Assembly (NCBI GenBank): GCA_029204225.1
Contig: CM055103.1
Location: 22,808,663 to 22,872,662 of the forward strand
DNA from: Diphasiastrum complanatum
Lineage: Eukaryota > Streptophyta > Lycopodiopsida > Lycopodiales > Lycopodiaceae
Direction: 5' to 3'
DNA: 64,000 bases
Shown: positions 45,898 through 57,472 of the stretch, piece by piece
Layout: each line of letters begins with the position of its first letter
Position numbering within the stretch: the stretch's first letter is position 1
Position numbers and translations under genes: made by a program
Notes under the pieces: generated by a model
What the model was told of the DNA's origin: nothing
What the model saw: the letters and a program-made list of their open reading frames with translations, nothing else
Databases searched by the model: none

Positions 45898-45906
45898 TAT
45901 AAAAGG
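45898..45906 (+). promoter_or_regulatory. Candidate TATA box
   Basis: CTATAAAAGG context, a near-perfect plant TATA element, 100 bp before the ATG of the micro-ORF at 45,998. A consensus donor (CTG|GTAAGT, 45,967) lies between them and could end a leader exon. Confidence 0.35.
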
Positions 45907-45997
45907 AGAGAATGGGGTTCAGACGTTCACGTTACAACAATCAGAAAGCTAACTCCGGAATATTCTGGTAAGTCGACTTCACACCACTTTGATAGCA

Positions 45998-46099
45998 ATG
46001 GAAATGATAGATTCAATTGCAATCCTTGGCATCGTTGTTATATCTCTGAAAGTTCTAATTGCATGCAAGAGGTTTAAGCGCCCGTTATGGCGTCTATGA
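45998..46099 (+). CDS. Micro-ORF with one membrane segment (33 aa)
   Basis: ATG in strong context (GCAATGGA). MEMIDSIAILGIVVISLKVL is followed by a cluster of basic residues (CKRFKRPLWRL) and TGA: one hydrophobic helix with a positive C-terminal flank. Unrecognised, and possibly chance; support is the TATA box and start context only. Confidence 0.2.
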   Translation: MEMIDSIAILGIVVISLKVLIACKRFKRPLWRL

Positions 46100-48009
46100 T
46101 TGCATTGAATACATGGTTCAAGCACATCGTTGGTAGAAGCCAGCGCTGGTTGATTTTGTAGAAACATATATGATGCGCATTGACAACAACGTAGGCATAT
46201 GGTAGCGCTAATAAACAGTTGATAATCGTTGTTACAACTTCTGTCTTTGTGATGAGTACCATTGTGCGACCCCGAGAGAGATTGATAGGGCTGCCAGCAC
46301 TGACTTATGTGGGCAAAAAGCATTGTTCAGAGCTGATGATCATAATAGATACCATTGCTCGCTTTTATGATAGCGATATACTCACTAATTCTTCACAATC
46401 TTATGTGTAATTTTGCTATGGAGATACCGTAGCCACATTCTAGAGATGGTTAATGGTAGAAATGATGCTAAAAGAATGCCATATGTGTGTACATGTCTTG
46501 TGATCAGGAAAGAACTCTCTACAGAAATGGACAGGTGATAATACTCACTACTATTTCTGTCTCATACGGTTTTACAGCATATAGTAGTGCACGAAGGGTT
46601 TATGTATACTTCAGTTGACATCAAATATAAGGACACTCATAACATCTATGCTCTAGATTACTCTGTATGAAGAAGATCGTAAACCCATTTGGAAGCTACT
46701 ATAAACTAATTGGACTTCTCGTATACGTGCAACCACGCAATGACTATTCTCAGAAATGGATACAGAAGGCCAATCTTCTCAACTGCAAACTGCAAACGTG
46801 ATTGCCTCACAAGAATCGGTTTCGTCTACCATTCAGGTCAGTGGCGCATGAATTTTACGTTTTTCAATTGATAAGGCTCAAAATGAAGGGTGACGGAATA
46901 AGTAAACGACTACCATTTGATAAAAATATGCGAAAAAAGTAGTATAACTTGTAATCGTAGTACGATAAATGCATCTCCATTTCACGCAATTAATGCTATC
47001 AGTGCTTACTATAGGAATGATGATAACCCTATAGCTTTTAACTGTCTTTTGACGATTTTCTAAACAAGGATTTGTGTACTTGTTGTAAGTTCTTTTAAGT
47101 ACATGGATTTGTGCTAAGAACATATACATTCATAAGGTTGGAATGGCATAGAATTGCCCCGGTCTTAGTATGAGTGTGCATTCGCAAATTCCTACTTTCA
47201 CACTTTGCACTTACAGTTCCTTGGGTAATGACTAGATCATTATTATGGCTTAAAATCTTAAAAACGATAAGTTGGTTTGCGGACTCTTGCATAGCGTGGA
47301 TTTGCTCAAGAAGTCGCGAGCACCATACATGTCTACAAACAAGAGTGATGAAATGGCATGGATTTGCCACAAAACTCATGTACTGGTCCAAACTGCTTAC
47401 ACGCTCACATTTTGCTATGTTTTTTTATATGGCTTTATGTGAAATGCATATTATCATATTAATTAACGATGCGGACCAAAAACCAACAAACTGATCAGTA
47501 TGGCGGATGCCCTGATACGGTACTAGTATGGTTTGGCCAATCATGTGTAATAACTGATAGTAAGGGAAGATTGGACTGCAAAAAGACATTATTTTACATT
47601 GCAAGCTGATTAGTTGAGCTTAACGCATTTTGTACATGGATAACAACTGACATTCAGCATTGACACCTGTCTTCCTCACTGTGCTAACTTGTGCATTTTG
47701 TGTGGTGGGATGGTGGCAGGTACCAGCTAGAGTTCTTGAAATTTGTTTTGCCTTATGGTGCTTTTTTTAGTATTGTATACTTTTCAGCTATGTTTTACCT
47801 TGTTGGTCTATGAATAAACGGTTTTAAAAGGTTTTGGTCTTGACTTGTCAAGAGGAGCTTTGTTCTGTTAATATCTCTCCCCCCCCACACCAATTGCCCC
47901 CAAAAATGAGTTGGAAGAACACAATCTTCATTTCAGGTGCATTTTTTTTTGGGGTCAAAAACTCCTCTGCGGTAGCGCCATGCACCATGTCTAAAAAAAT
48001 TTCCAAAAG
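46100..48009. other. Noncoding, no supported gene
   Basis: Several short ORFs on both strands without motifs. A C8 run followed by ACACC occurs at about 47,881. No LTR, priming site or transposase text seen. Confidence 0.35.
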
Positions 48010-48240
48010 AATCCGCTAGAGGTCTGCCATACGTGGCAAACCTCTCTGAAAAATGGTGCTATGTGTGGCACTACCACACGTGGCAAAATCCCAGTGCTAC
48101 GTGGCATTGCCACACAAAAAAATCTGAAAATAGAAAACTCTTGGTGGTTTGCCACACGTGGCAAATCATTTTGGAAATTTTTGCCATGTGTGGTAAATTT
48201 TTGCCATGTGCGGTAGTGCCAAGTGTGGCAAATATATGAA
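48010..48240. repeat. Cluster of GCCACACGTGGC-type half-palindromes
   Basis: Variants of TGCCACACGTGGCAAA (8-bp inverted arms TTTGCCAC/GTGGCAAA around AC) occur at about 48,023, 48,070, 48,092-48,114 and 48,149, with half sites TTTTGCCATGTG to about 48,230. The intact copies contain the G-box CACGTG and the ABRE-like CACGTGGC. Either a transcription-factor site cluster or a decayed inverted-repeat element. Confidence 0.6.
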
Positions 48241-48689
48241 TGTAAATACAAAGCTTTTGTGATCTAGCTTTAGCATCAAACCAAAACTCACAGAAGCATC
48301 ATTTAACAAATGATCACATACTCTAAGATTTCTAGATCTTCTTATGAATCAATCTCTTTTATATACTTTAATAATCCTTTCTTCTTATGAATACATTTCT
48401 TTTTTGTACAAATCATTCGTAGTAAAGATAGATAATACACATGAAATCTACAAAAATGTATAATGAATGAATGTAAGTACATAACTAATTTAATCTAGGT
48501 TTAACATCAAATCAATTTTCACATAAGCACCAATTGAGTTCTCTCTCTCTTTTTGTTTCTCAAGCAATAAAAATCATGTTTATTGATCAAATATAAGCTT
48601 AGGGAACCCAATTTTCATTCTCCATTATTTTTTGTCTAAAAATATTTTGCTTGATAGTGTCATGCTAAAACCATTTTGTCCCCAAATGA

Positions 48690-48895
48690 GGCCCTAAAAA
48701 TTTGCCATGCGTGATAGTTTTCCAAATCTATGAGTGACTCTCCCACGAGATTCAAAATATGAAAAACTTTCTTGCATCATAAGAGGGGGCTGTGGGTAGC
48801 CAAAAAATTTGACGACGTAGCTATGCCACATGTCTTGTCCTGGTGGGTATTGCCATGTGATCTCCACATAAATTGCCACGTGATGCTTGACATGA
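48690..48895. repeat. Second, weaker set of the same half-palindromes
   Basis: TTTGCCATGCGTG (48,698), ATGCCACATGT (48,822), TTGCCATGTGATC (48,849) and TTGCCACGTGATG (48,871) resemble the words at 48.0-48.2 kb. Spacing is irregular. Confidence 0.4.
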
Positions 48896-49811
48896 AAAGA
48901 AATGGGCCCCATGTTATGTGTGGGAAGATCTATGGTAAAGTTTTGGTGTGATTAACATAGGTGACACTCTTGTCCCAACTTGATTATGGTGAGTGACCAT
49001 GACCAACTTTCAAATGCATGCCCAAAAACATAATATAGGTTATGAAATGTAATGGCCTAGGAGAGACTATGTGCACAAGCATCTACATATGATTAATTAG
49101 GTAGTAAAACACCTCTTTGAAAGTAAATAATTTTAGAATTTGAGCATAATATTAGAGCTGTTCCAAATGATCTTATACATGGATACACTTTCTTATAAGT
49201 TTGGAAAATACTTAGTTCACTTGTGTTCATACTAAGCCTATTAGAATTATTAGTGAATGGCAGTTGCAAGCCCTTGGATATTGAGCCAATGACATAAAGT
49301 ATTTGAGTGCAATATCAAAGGTTGGGAGAGGTGTTCTATTGTTCTCATGGTGCTTCATTTATATAGCAATTGCAAGCGCTTGGTATTGAGACGCCGACCT
49401 AATAACATTTTCATTGCATTGTGAAGCTTTGGAGTAAGGTTTGCAAATGAACCATTACTTCCAACATTTGGAGAGAAGGGTCTTTTGGTCTTTATAGAGG
49501 GTGCCAAGCCAATTTTATGTTATGGCATATAATACCACTAACATGGTACTAGGAAAATTATGGCTTAACGTAACATTGATGTGACACCTTTAATCAATAA
49601 AAAATCAAGTAAATTCAAAATGCAATCATCAACAAAATTGGTTCCACACTAAGAGCCACTTGCTTGCCTATGTCCTTGCATGGTCCTTAGGGGAAACCTA
49701 CTCATCTATCCACTATAAGTGATTGTTTTACTAACATGTTGTGTTTCATTCACAAGTGGATCCAATGTCACTTATATATAAACTATGTAATAGTCAAGAG
49801 TCAAGAGATAC
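48896..49811. other. Noncoding, nothing recognised
   Basis: The phrases 'gcaattgcaagcgcttgg' and 'ggcagttgcaagcccttgg' (about 49,258 and 49,365) suggest a degenerate direct repeat of about 105 bp period. No coding support. Confidence 0.3.
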
Positions 49812-50094
49812 ATAATGTGTGTCTACGAGATCTTACATAAATTATCGGTCCAAATTCAATTTGGCGACCATCATTACATAGCGCATATTAATGGAACCTC
49901 AATTTTTTTCTACAAATTTAATTGGATATGATTTCTAGCCCTCAAAATAAAAAGTCTTCATGGATGGAATCTTGGGAAATCTTCAAAATACATAAGCTTC
50001 GCATATGAAATCTTGACAAGAACAAAATCATTGACAGAATCTTGAAAATGAAATCGATAACATTTTTTTAGATTTTCGTGCCACATTATGTACA
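49812..50094 (-). repeat. Inverted-repeat partner, left of the oxidase gene
   Basis: Its reverse complement aligns along its length with 54,558-54,852: shared words include GTACATAATGTGG, GATTCCATCCATGA, CTTTTTATTTT, TCAATTTG, and ATGTAAGAT followed by TAGACACA. Similarity stops outside both copies. Orientation is opposite to the right copy. Confidence 0.75.
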
Positions 50095-50130
50095 TACAGC
50101 AATAGGTGCTTGTCGACCCATAGTCAGGAT

Positions 50131-50210
50131 ATAATGGCAAGTATACTCTCATCTTCTTATCTCTACGACTATAATGGCAAGTATTCTCTCATCTTCTTAT
50201 CTCTACGACT
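50131..50210. repeat. 40-bp tandem duplication
   Basis: 50,131-50,170 and 50,171-50,210 ('ataatggcaagtat(a/t)ctctc' to 'ctctacgact') differ at one position. Confidence 0.95.
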
Positions 50211-50214
50211 CATG

Positions 50215-51497
50215 AACGAGAAGACTTGTCATTGTATCCTTACAATGGGCTTCCAAACAACCGTCATCTAGTAGTTCATAAGCCGTAAATAAAAAATAAA
50301 AAATAAGGTTGCTTAATAAATTACAATAGGGAAAGCCTAGGACATAGACATGCACTTTATATAGTTCATTAAGATTATGCATAATAATCAATAGCAGAGT
50401 TAGAATTTTAATATGTATAGCCATGTGATCAACAACACATTGCCTTATACCGACTATTTGTACAATGCAGCATGACATGTGAAACTGATTTGAGCAATAA
50501 TCCGTACTCTCTCTCACTCATTTCCTCTTGTGAAGGCCCACAATAATATATGGTCGCTGCCAGTCATTCTCACCTTTACTATTCTTCAGTCAAAAATAGA
50601 CTACTACACCACTCATCCCCATCGAATTCACTACTACGGACTGAAATTCGAGGTTAGGAGAGTGTTGTTGTTGTTGTACTTAATGGAACAACATCAAAGC
50701 CAGGCAGGCAGCCAAATATATACAATATGTATAATGAATAGCTATTCTACCATCCTGGATTGGGTCCTGTTAGCTTTCGTGTTGAATTATGCTTTATCTA
50801 GAATTGTGGGTTTGGATAGCACGAAGTTGATCTTGACTACATTACATGCTGTTGAAATATTTTGCATGAGATAAGCTAGTGATCACCACTGTTTCTCACT
50901 TATTGAGCTCTATACGCAAGATAATGTAGTACTATTGGATTGGTTGTAATGATATTCATGATCTGATTGGAAGATTGCAGTATTGAAGTTTTTATGCAAT
51001 TAGATAACGTGATGCTATTGGATTGATTGAATGTCATGTTCATCACATCGGAAGATTGTGGTAGTCGACTCAATCACGACGCAGCCATTTACTGCTGCAC
51101 AGTGCAGACTAGTCAGGGCATGGATTTTTGCTGGTCTTTGAAATGATCGAACGACATATTCAAAGTACCAACCGTAGATTGTCGCTGTCTACTAGACAGA
51201 ATTCTCTGCCTTTTGCAATCCTTTCATTCCAAACCACGTGAACAATTATATATTTTGGAAACAAAGCATTCGGAGTGGTCATGAAGAACAGTCCGTGAGA
51301 CTAATTCGTCACAAATGATCTTGAGCTAAAGTATTGAAAACCTATTGTATAGAGGTTTTAGGCTAGTCTGAAACTCTGTTGAATCAAATTCAAACAGAGT
51401 AGCTTTCTGGTTCAATTTTCAACCACTCCCTGTACTGATAGCTAGATAGCAGGTACCTGTCCGAATCAAAAAGAGGTTAATTCAAGGAAAATCAGGC
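50215..51497. other. Upstream region of the oxidase gene
   Basis: No supported gene. A TATATATT stretch lies at about 51,246, 250 bp before the oxidase ATG. The phrases 'tgtagtactattggattggttg' and 'gtgatgctattggattgattg' (about 50,923 and 51,010) form an imperfect direct repeat. Confidence 0.4.
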
Positions 51498-53839
51498 ATG
51501 AATATGCGAGTTAAAAGGATGACAGGCATTTTGATTGGTTTTCTGACAATTTTGCTGCTTGGCGACCCTCGTTTCCAGTCATCACTTGCTGATAAGGTAG
51601 GTTGCTGTTTATACCCGCAACTTCTTTTCTCTCTACAAATATATTGGCGTAGTACGAAGTTCAATAGCATGTTCCAATTTCATGGATACTTGTCCAATAT
51701 ACTTAAAGCGCGTTGTGTTTATGCTTTTACACTACAGTGAAAGAGATTGCAAATGCAAACCATTTTCATGAAATTTTTACATTTTGCAAGCAGATTCTTC
51801 CAGCTTCAAGGAGCCTAGCAGCTGGAGCGAGTACTATCGCTGGCTGCTTGGCCCCAGCTAAAGCAAGGACTGCATTTCCTGGTAGCTCAGAATATCAATC
51901 TGCCCGAACTGTCTTCAATCTCAGATACAAATATGCACCAGCAGCTTTTGTGTTCCCAACAACAGTGGCCCAAGTGCAGAATGCAGTTGGGTGTGCAGAA
52001 CAACTGGGAATAGGAATCTCCCCTCGTGGTGGAGGCCACTCCTACGAAGACTACTCATTAGGTCGCTTGGTTGTCATTCGCCATGAGGAAACCCATAGCT
52101 TTCTATCTTTAATATTAACTTCAACCCATGAGAGTGATACCACACTTTGCAGAATGCCAATCTCAAGGAACAGCTTGAAAGAATGACCAAGATGGCTAAT
52201 TTAGTCTTTATGATGTAATTAATTTTCTGTTATGGATGATGATTTAATTTGTTTGCTTTCAGATACCTCAAACTTAGGCACGGATATGAATTTATTTTCA
52301 GGTGGGCGAGATGGCGTGATCGTGGTAGATATGACCGGTTTCACTGACATTAGCTACAACAAAGCTGCAGGTACCGTCAGGGTTGGATCAGGATTTAGAT
52401 TAGGCCCGCTGAAATTGGCTTTGTGGAATCTTGGAAAAGTGACGGTACCTTGTGGAGTTTGTCCATCTGTTGGAGTGGGGGGTCATGCCCTTGGTGGAGG
52501 TTGGGGCTTTGTATCCAGAAAATTTGGCATTCTTTCCGATAGCATTGTGGAGGCTCAAGTTGTCATTGCCAATGGAACTACGGTGAGAGCAAATGCAATT
52601 GAAAATGTAAACTTGCTATGGTCTCTGAAGGGTGCTGGCGCCAACTCTTACGGTAAGCATTCACAATTGCTCTTTAAATTTGGTACTCCAAACCTCATAG
52701 GTTTTATACTTGACATGCCTTTTTGACGTGACAATTTATATGGCCAAAGATCCGATGATTGGAAGTCATAATTAAAGGTGAAATACAGCCTCATTTCAAG
52801 GTTATTTCCAGATAGTGAAAAGACTTTCATGTCTCTGTAAGAATGATTCCAATAAAATCAATTACAAATGATCTACTCTAAGTGATTGGTTTCTTTTTTA
52901 TACCTTAATATAGGTACTCCTTTTATAACCCTTTCTTGAGTCTAATTTGCAGCCAGGCGAAAGTTTTTTAGCTGCATTTGTGTAAGCCTTAAAGTAGTTA
53001 CCTTATTACGCTCTTGGTGCTGCATAGGAATCGTAAGCCAGTTCACATTCAAAGTACATGACGTATCAGCCACCATGACTCACTTCAGTTACACCTTTCT
53101 TAAAAGCCAACAGGCCCAGACAGTCAAGGCTTTCCAAATTTGGGGACAAGTAGCTGTTGCGGAAGTCACAACTTCTCTCTACTTGGATCCTTCGGGTGGA
53201 AACAACTTTTATGGTATCTATATGGGTCCATCCGCTAATCTGAATGCTGTTCTGAAAGCATTCATGGACAACGTGCCAGCTCCATCCAATCAAACAGTCA
53301 TTGAAACGGATTACATAACCACAGTTCTAATCGATGGAGGCTTCTCACAAAATGCAGATCCATCAGTCCTCAATCTCCATAGCTTCACCTACCCAACTGC
53401 CACTTTCAAAGCAAAATCTATTATCGTGAAAGCTCCAGGCTTTTCTGGTGATGGCATCAAAACGTTTGTCAACTCCTTGCAAGCCGGACCAGCAACCAGT
53501 TATTTCATTTTCGATCTTTTTGGTGGCTCAGCATCGGTGATAAACCAAATCGCTCCAGGGGATAGTGCATGGGTGCATCGGGACGCACTCTTCAGCATTC
53601 AGATGTTCACCTATTGGCAGAACAATCCATCTCAGTCCAGCAGTGACATCACTTTCATAGACAATCTATGGAGTGCTGTCCGTCCTTACGCATCTTCAGA
53701 AGCCTATCAGAATTACATTGATCAGGACATGCCGCTTTCCGCCTACTATGGCTCAAATCTGAACAGACTCATCAGTGAAAAGAAGATATGGGATAGCAAC
53801 AATGTATTTAATTTTCCACAAAGCATACCTGTCCGTTAG
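51498..53839 (+). CDS. Secreted FAD-linked oxidase, BBE-like / glucooligosaccharide-oxidase-like
   Basis: Exons 51,498-51,596, 51,794-52,061, 52,302-52,652, 53,028-53,839; 1530 nt, 509 aa, all phases agree. Exon 1 is a signal peptide (MNMRVKRMTGILIGFLTILL). Exon 2 starts the FAD_binding_4 domain (FPTTVAQVQNAVGCAEQLGI) and contains RGGGHSYEDYS, whose His is the family's 8alpha-histidyl FAD anchor. Exon 3 holds CGVCPSVGVGGHALGGGWGF, whose second Cys matches the 6-S-cysteinyl anchor, so bicovalent FAD is expected. Exon 4 carries the substrate domain and the C-terminal BBE motif (YQNYIDQDM ... NRLISEKKIWD ... FNFPQSIP). Length is normal for the family. Role: oxidation of a sugar or specialised metabolite with O2, giving H2O2, in the secretory route or apoplast; substrate unknown. 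ALGGGWGF and the exon 4 text look more fungal/bacterial than angiosperm (FSGGGYG). The intron 1 acceptor is CAAGCAG, giving an optional Gln; the exon 2 donor (G|GTCGCT) is weak. Confidence 0.88.
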
Positions 53840-54557
53840 AACATAGTCAATGCAGGAAAAGAGCAAAGAAAATCGAGAAAGCACTGATTCATCATCATTC
53901 TGAGAACAGATATAAGATGTTTATGGAATTATATCTCCAGAAATCAGATGTGAGCTGCAGACTAAAATCAAAAGATCAATAAGCCTTTTGAGCTAGATCG
54001 ACTAGATACCCAGATGGGTGATCTACCGTCTGGTGTGATCAGGATGTATGTCTGATCAATGATTCTATTGGCATCATGATATTGTGTATAATTATGGGAC
54101 AGAATAGAATTAGATTTTGTTAATACACAGAGACAAAAGAGCATTTTGTATTATGTAGGTAAGGCTTAATTAATGACAATATTGATTGTATTGTCTTGCA
54201 ACCACTAATATTACTACTTTATACTCCATGAACTAGAGAGTTTTGGTTTGGAGAGTCATTGTAATGATATAATGGCAGATCTTTTTGTTGAGCCGTGATA
54301 GCGGCAAGGTGAGAGGACGAGCCATTATATCCGTATTTGTGTTGCGGCGAATCGCGATTCGCTGGGTTTTGCAAATCTATTCGCCCCAGTGAATCGCTGA
54401 AAAAAATTCCTTTTTTTTTTTTTCGATTTCAATGAAGAAAACAATGATTCGGAGCAAGATTCTATATTTTTTTTATGGCAATTCTAGAATCGGGATTCTA
54501 TAATTGCCAATGCAACTATGATCCATATCATGGGTCAACAGAACACCCACTCAATAT
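53840..54557. other. 3' region of the oxidase and noncoding DNA
   Basis: Likely 3' UTR follows the TAG; AATAAG at about 53,978 is a near-consensus poly(A) signal. A perfect 16-bp palindrome GCGAATCGCGATTCGC lies at 54,347-54,362, next to a T-run at about 54,412. No ORF of note. Confidence 0.45.
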
Positions 54558-54852
54558 CGTACATAATGTGGTCATGAAAATCTTCTATAAAAAAAAAGAA
54601 AAAATTATTCTACATATTTTGTTAATGATTCCATTTGTGAGGGCTAGGTACTTTCAAGATTCCATCCATGAGACCTATGTATTTGCTAGATTCCATCCAT
54701 GAGAACTTTTTATTTTAGGGGTGGCTAAACATTATAGCCAATCAAATTTGTATGAAATTTTTTGTCCTATTATTATGCTAGGTAATGGTGGTCCCCAAAC
54801 TCAATTTGAACCGTTCATTCATGTAAGATTTAAGTAGACACATATTACGATG
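54558..54852 (+). repeat. Inverted-repeat partner, right of the oxidase gene
   Basis: Matches the reverse complement of 49,812-50,094. It has an internal duplication of AGATTCCATCCATGAGA (54,657 and 54,689) not present in the left copy. Confidence 0.75.
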
Positions 54853-56723
54853 TACAAAATGTGGTTGTCCCCCAACTAATAGAATTAGATTGATCTTAAA
54901 GTGCGTTGTGTAGGGTGAGTACGAGTAGGTTCCACTCAAGACATGGTTTCTATTACTTGTCTTAGGTTCTCCAAGGAGGTCTCCCTATTGGACGAACACT
55001 CTAATTAAGAAAGGATAGATCAAGCAACACTATGGCGGTCTCCCAACTAGTGTCTAACAATGCGAACCTAATTAACTCCACAAGGGAATGGAATAATGCG
55101 AGAGAAAGATAATCTCATAATAACATTCACAAATCAACCAACGGAAAAAGCCTAGTGGGGCTCAAGCACCTACCACAAGGTATTTTAATTCCAATGGGAA
55201 TACAAGTAGCATGCATAAGATATCACAAAAAGTGTTTTTATTATCACAAGCTAATACAAGTGATTATTGGCGGCCCAAATCCACTTCCATATATGGAAAG
55301 AGTGGTGCGCCTAAGCTTAAACATGCTTATGGGACTAAGTCCAACTTAAGCTAATTAACTTGTGCACTTGCACTAACTTAGAATTAAACTTAGGAATTAG
55401 ATCTTAAACTTAGACTTTCTAAGTTGAACCATTACAATGATTATTTGTAATAGTTAAACTTAAATAGTAAAAGGTCTAAGCATAAGGTTTTCCTAATCCA
55501 GATTTCTTGTGGGCTTGCAAAACACATGCCACAATAATTCCTATGTTGGGCTAACATAAGGGACAACATGGACACCTATGTCCAAGAATTCTTGGATTTT
55601 CTTGGCCAAGGTGTCGGTTTTTTATTGAAAAAAGTGGAAAAACCACGATGGCCTCGTAGCCTAAGATGGAAAATTCTAGAAATAAATGAAAAAAGGCAAT
55701 TTTTTGCTAAGCTTGAAGCTAGGGCGCACCAACATATAATATTAATAAAAGAACAAGAGAAGCCGATAAAAATTCTTGAGTTTATTCCCACTCATTCCTC
55801 AGTGCGTTAGAATTGGTACTCTGAAGTTCGAATGTGAAATTCTCCGAAAATTTCAATGGTACCGGTGGTTTTAGGCTCAATCGATTTATGTATTTTCCAT
55901 ATAAGTCTGAATTTGAGACACTTTGATCAGAAAGTGGAGGGCCTTCATGGAGGAAGAACTTGTGGTATGGGACGCAGGCGATTCCAAATTGAAAATCTAA
56001 AACTAACTGGATCTGTTGACCGTAGTAAGGCCGTAGATCTACTTGATGCCAAATACTATGGGTTATAAAACGGGCGTTTTGCCAGAAATTTGAGATATAG
56101 GTCATGACCCCTTATGAATATCTCAAAGTTACAAAACCGGAAACTCGGTAAGCTATTTCTTTATAAAAGATATATTGGTGAATTTCTTAAACATTAATTA
56201 ACTCGTTTTCTTGTAATTCCTTGGAAGGTAATTTTTTATTACTTGTTGGCCTTGGACGATGTCATGAAAATGGTTAATGGTAGCATTTTCTAAATTGTTT
56301 TCCGTACTAAAATCTTTAAAAAGTCCTTTTTCTGATTTACAGGTTACTTCAACTTTTTTTCTCAGATCTCTTCTTAGAAACTTCTTCTCAGACAAATCTT
56401 GATTGATATGCATCCCTTGGAAACTCGTGGCGTTTTGTGTTAAAAGGGGGAGAAGTAAAGAATTATCAAGGAGAAACATCTATTATAGATTTCAGGAGGA
56501 ATCTGTATAGGAAAGATGACAAACCTGTTTTCAAGAATCAGAAATACACGAGAACTTTTGGCCTTATCTTTTCCTGATTGGAAAAGATGATATACTATCC
56601 CGGAAGACTCAACTAGAGGTGGATAGTTGATGGTAGCCAAAAGTTAGAGCGAGTCACGTAATGAAGTTCTAGTGAATCTTAAGTCATTCCAGATTACGAC
56701 TTAAGAGAGATTCTAGAGGTATT
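54853..56723. other. Noncoding, no supported gene
   Basis: Short ORFs on both strands (for example 55,568-55,810) show no motif or splice support. The region is AT-rich and not clearly repetitive within the window. Confidence 0.35.
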
Positions 56724-57450
56724 TGTTGGAGGGTTTGCGGATCCCAAGGCAACCCTAACCCTAGTTAATAAGTGAGAGGAATTTGGCACCCTATGTGTGT
56801 AAGTCCGACCCGATGATCACATAGAGATTTGATAATCAGAAAGTCAATAAAAGGACTTTTAATGTCGCAGGGCCTAAATGTCAAGTTAGTGAATAAAGTT
56901 GGATTTCCCTCCAATTTGGATGGTTCCCACTCTTTTTTTAATTTGAATAGTTAGGGAGGTAGAAATGGACCAATAGGATTCAAAGGCCAGGATCCTCCTG
57001 TCTATTATAAAAAGGGACCAACTCGAATTTGCTACACATGTATATATCTTCATTTCAATAAAGCAGATTGGTTCTCTTGTGAAATGGATTTATGAATGTC
57101 CTTGCTCTCTATCACTTTTCCTCCATCTCTCATGCTTTTATTGTGTTTGTTAATTGTTGGATCTGATTGTTATTGGGATTACATGTTTTTATACTTTTTT
57201 GTGAGAGAGAAAGGGAGAGAGAGAAAGAGTAAGCTATCTTCATTGTGGATCTAGTGTTAATGGATGTAGTGTTAATGCTTAGGGTTAGTGGATGGTAGAG
57301 TTAGATGTGGATCTTCCATTCATGCCGAAATCTAAACTATGCTATCGCTCTCATGGGAACGAATCTACGCGTGACAACTAACTTCATCTCCTCGAGGCTA
57401 GATTGATTAGATCTTAGGTTGAGGATAGGCAAGGAAAGAAACCCACTACA
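56724..57450 (+). repeat. Ty3/gypsy 5' LTR
   Basis: TATAAAAA box at 57,005, AATAAA at 57,057, and an end ...CACTACA immediately before a gypsy-type priming site at 57,452. The start (TGTTGGAGGG, 56,724) is the best TG candidate and is tentative. Confidence 0.6.
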
Positions 57451-57451
57451 A

Positions 57452-57472
57452 TTTTGGCACCGTTGCTGGGAA
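57452..57472 (+). other. Primer binding site, Athila-like gypsy
   Basis: TTTTGGCACCGTTGCTGGG is two changes from the phrase TTTTGGCGCCGTTGCCGGG that marks this boundary in many plant gypsy elements. Confidence 0.75.

Noticed and set aside
50530-50874. 114-codon plus-strand ORF upstream of the oxidase
   Set aside because: Begins at a non-ATG codon, no motif, no consistent splice sites.
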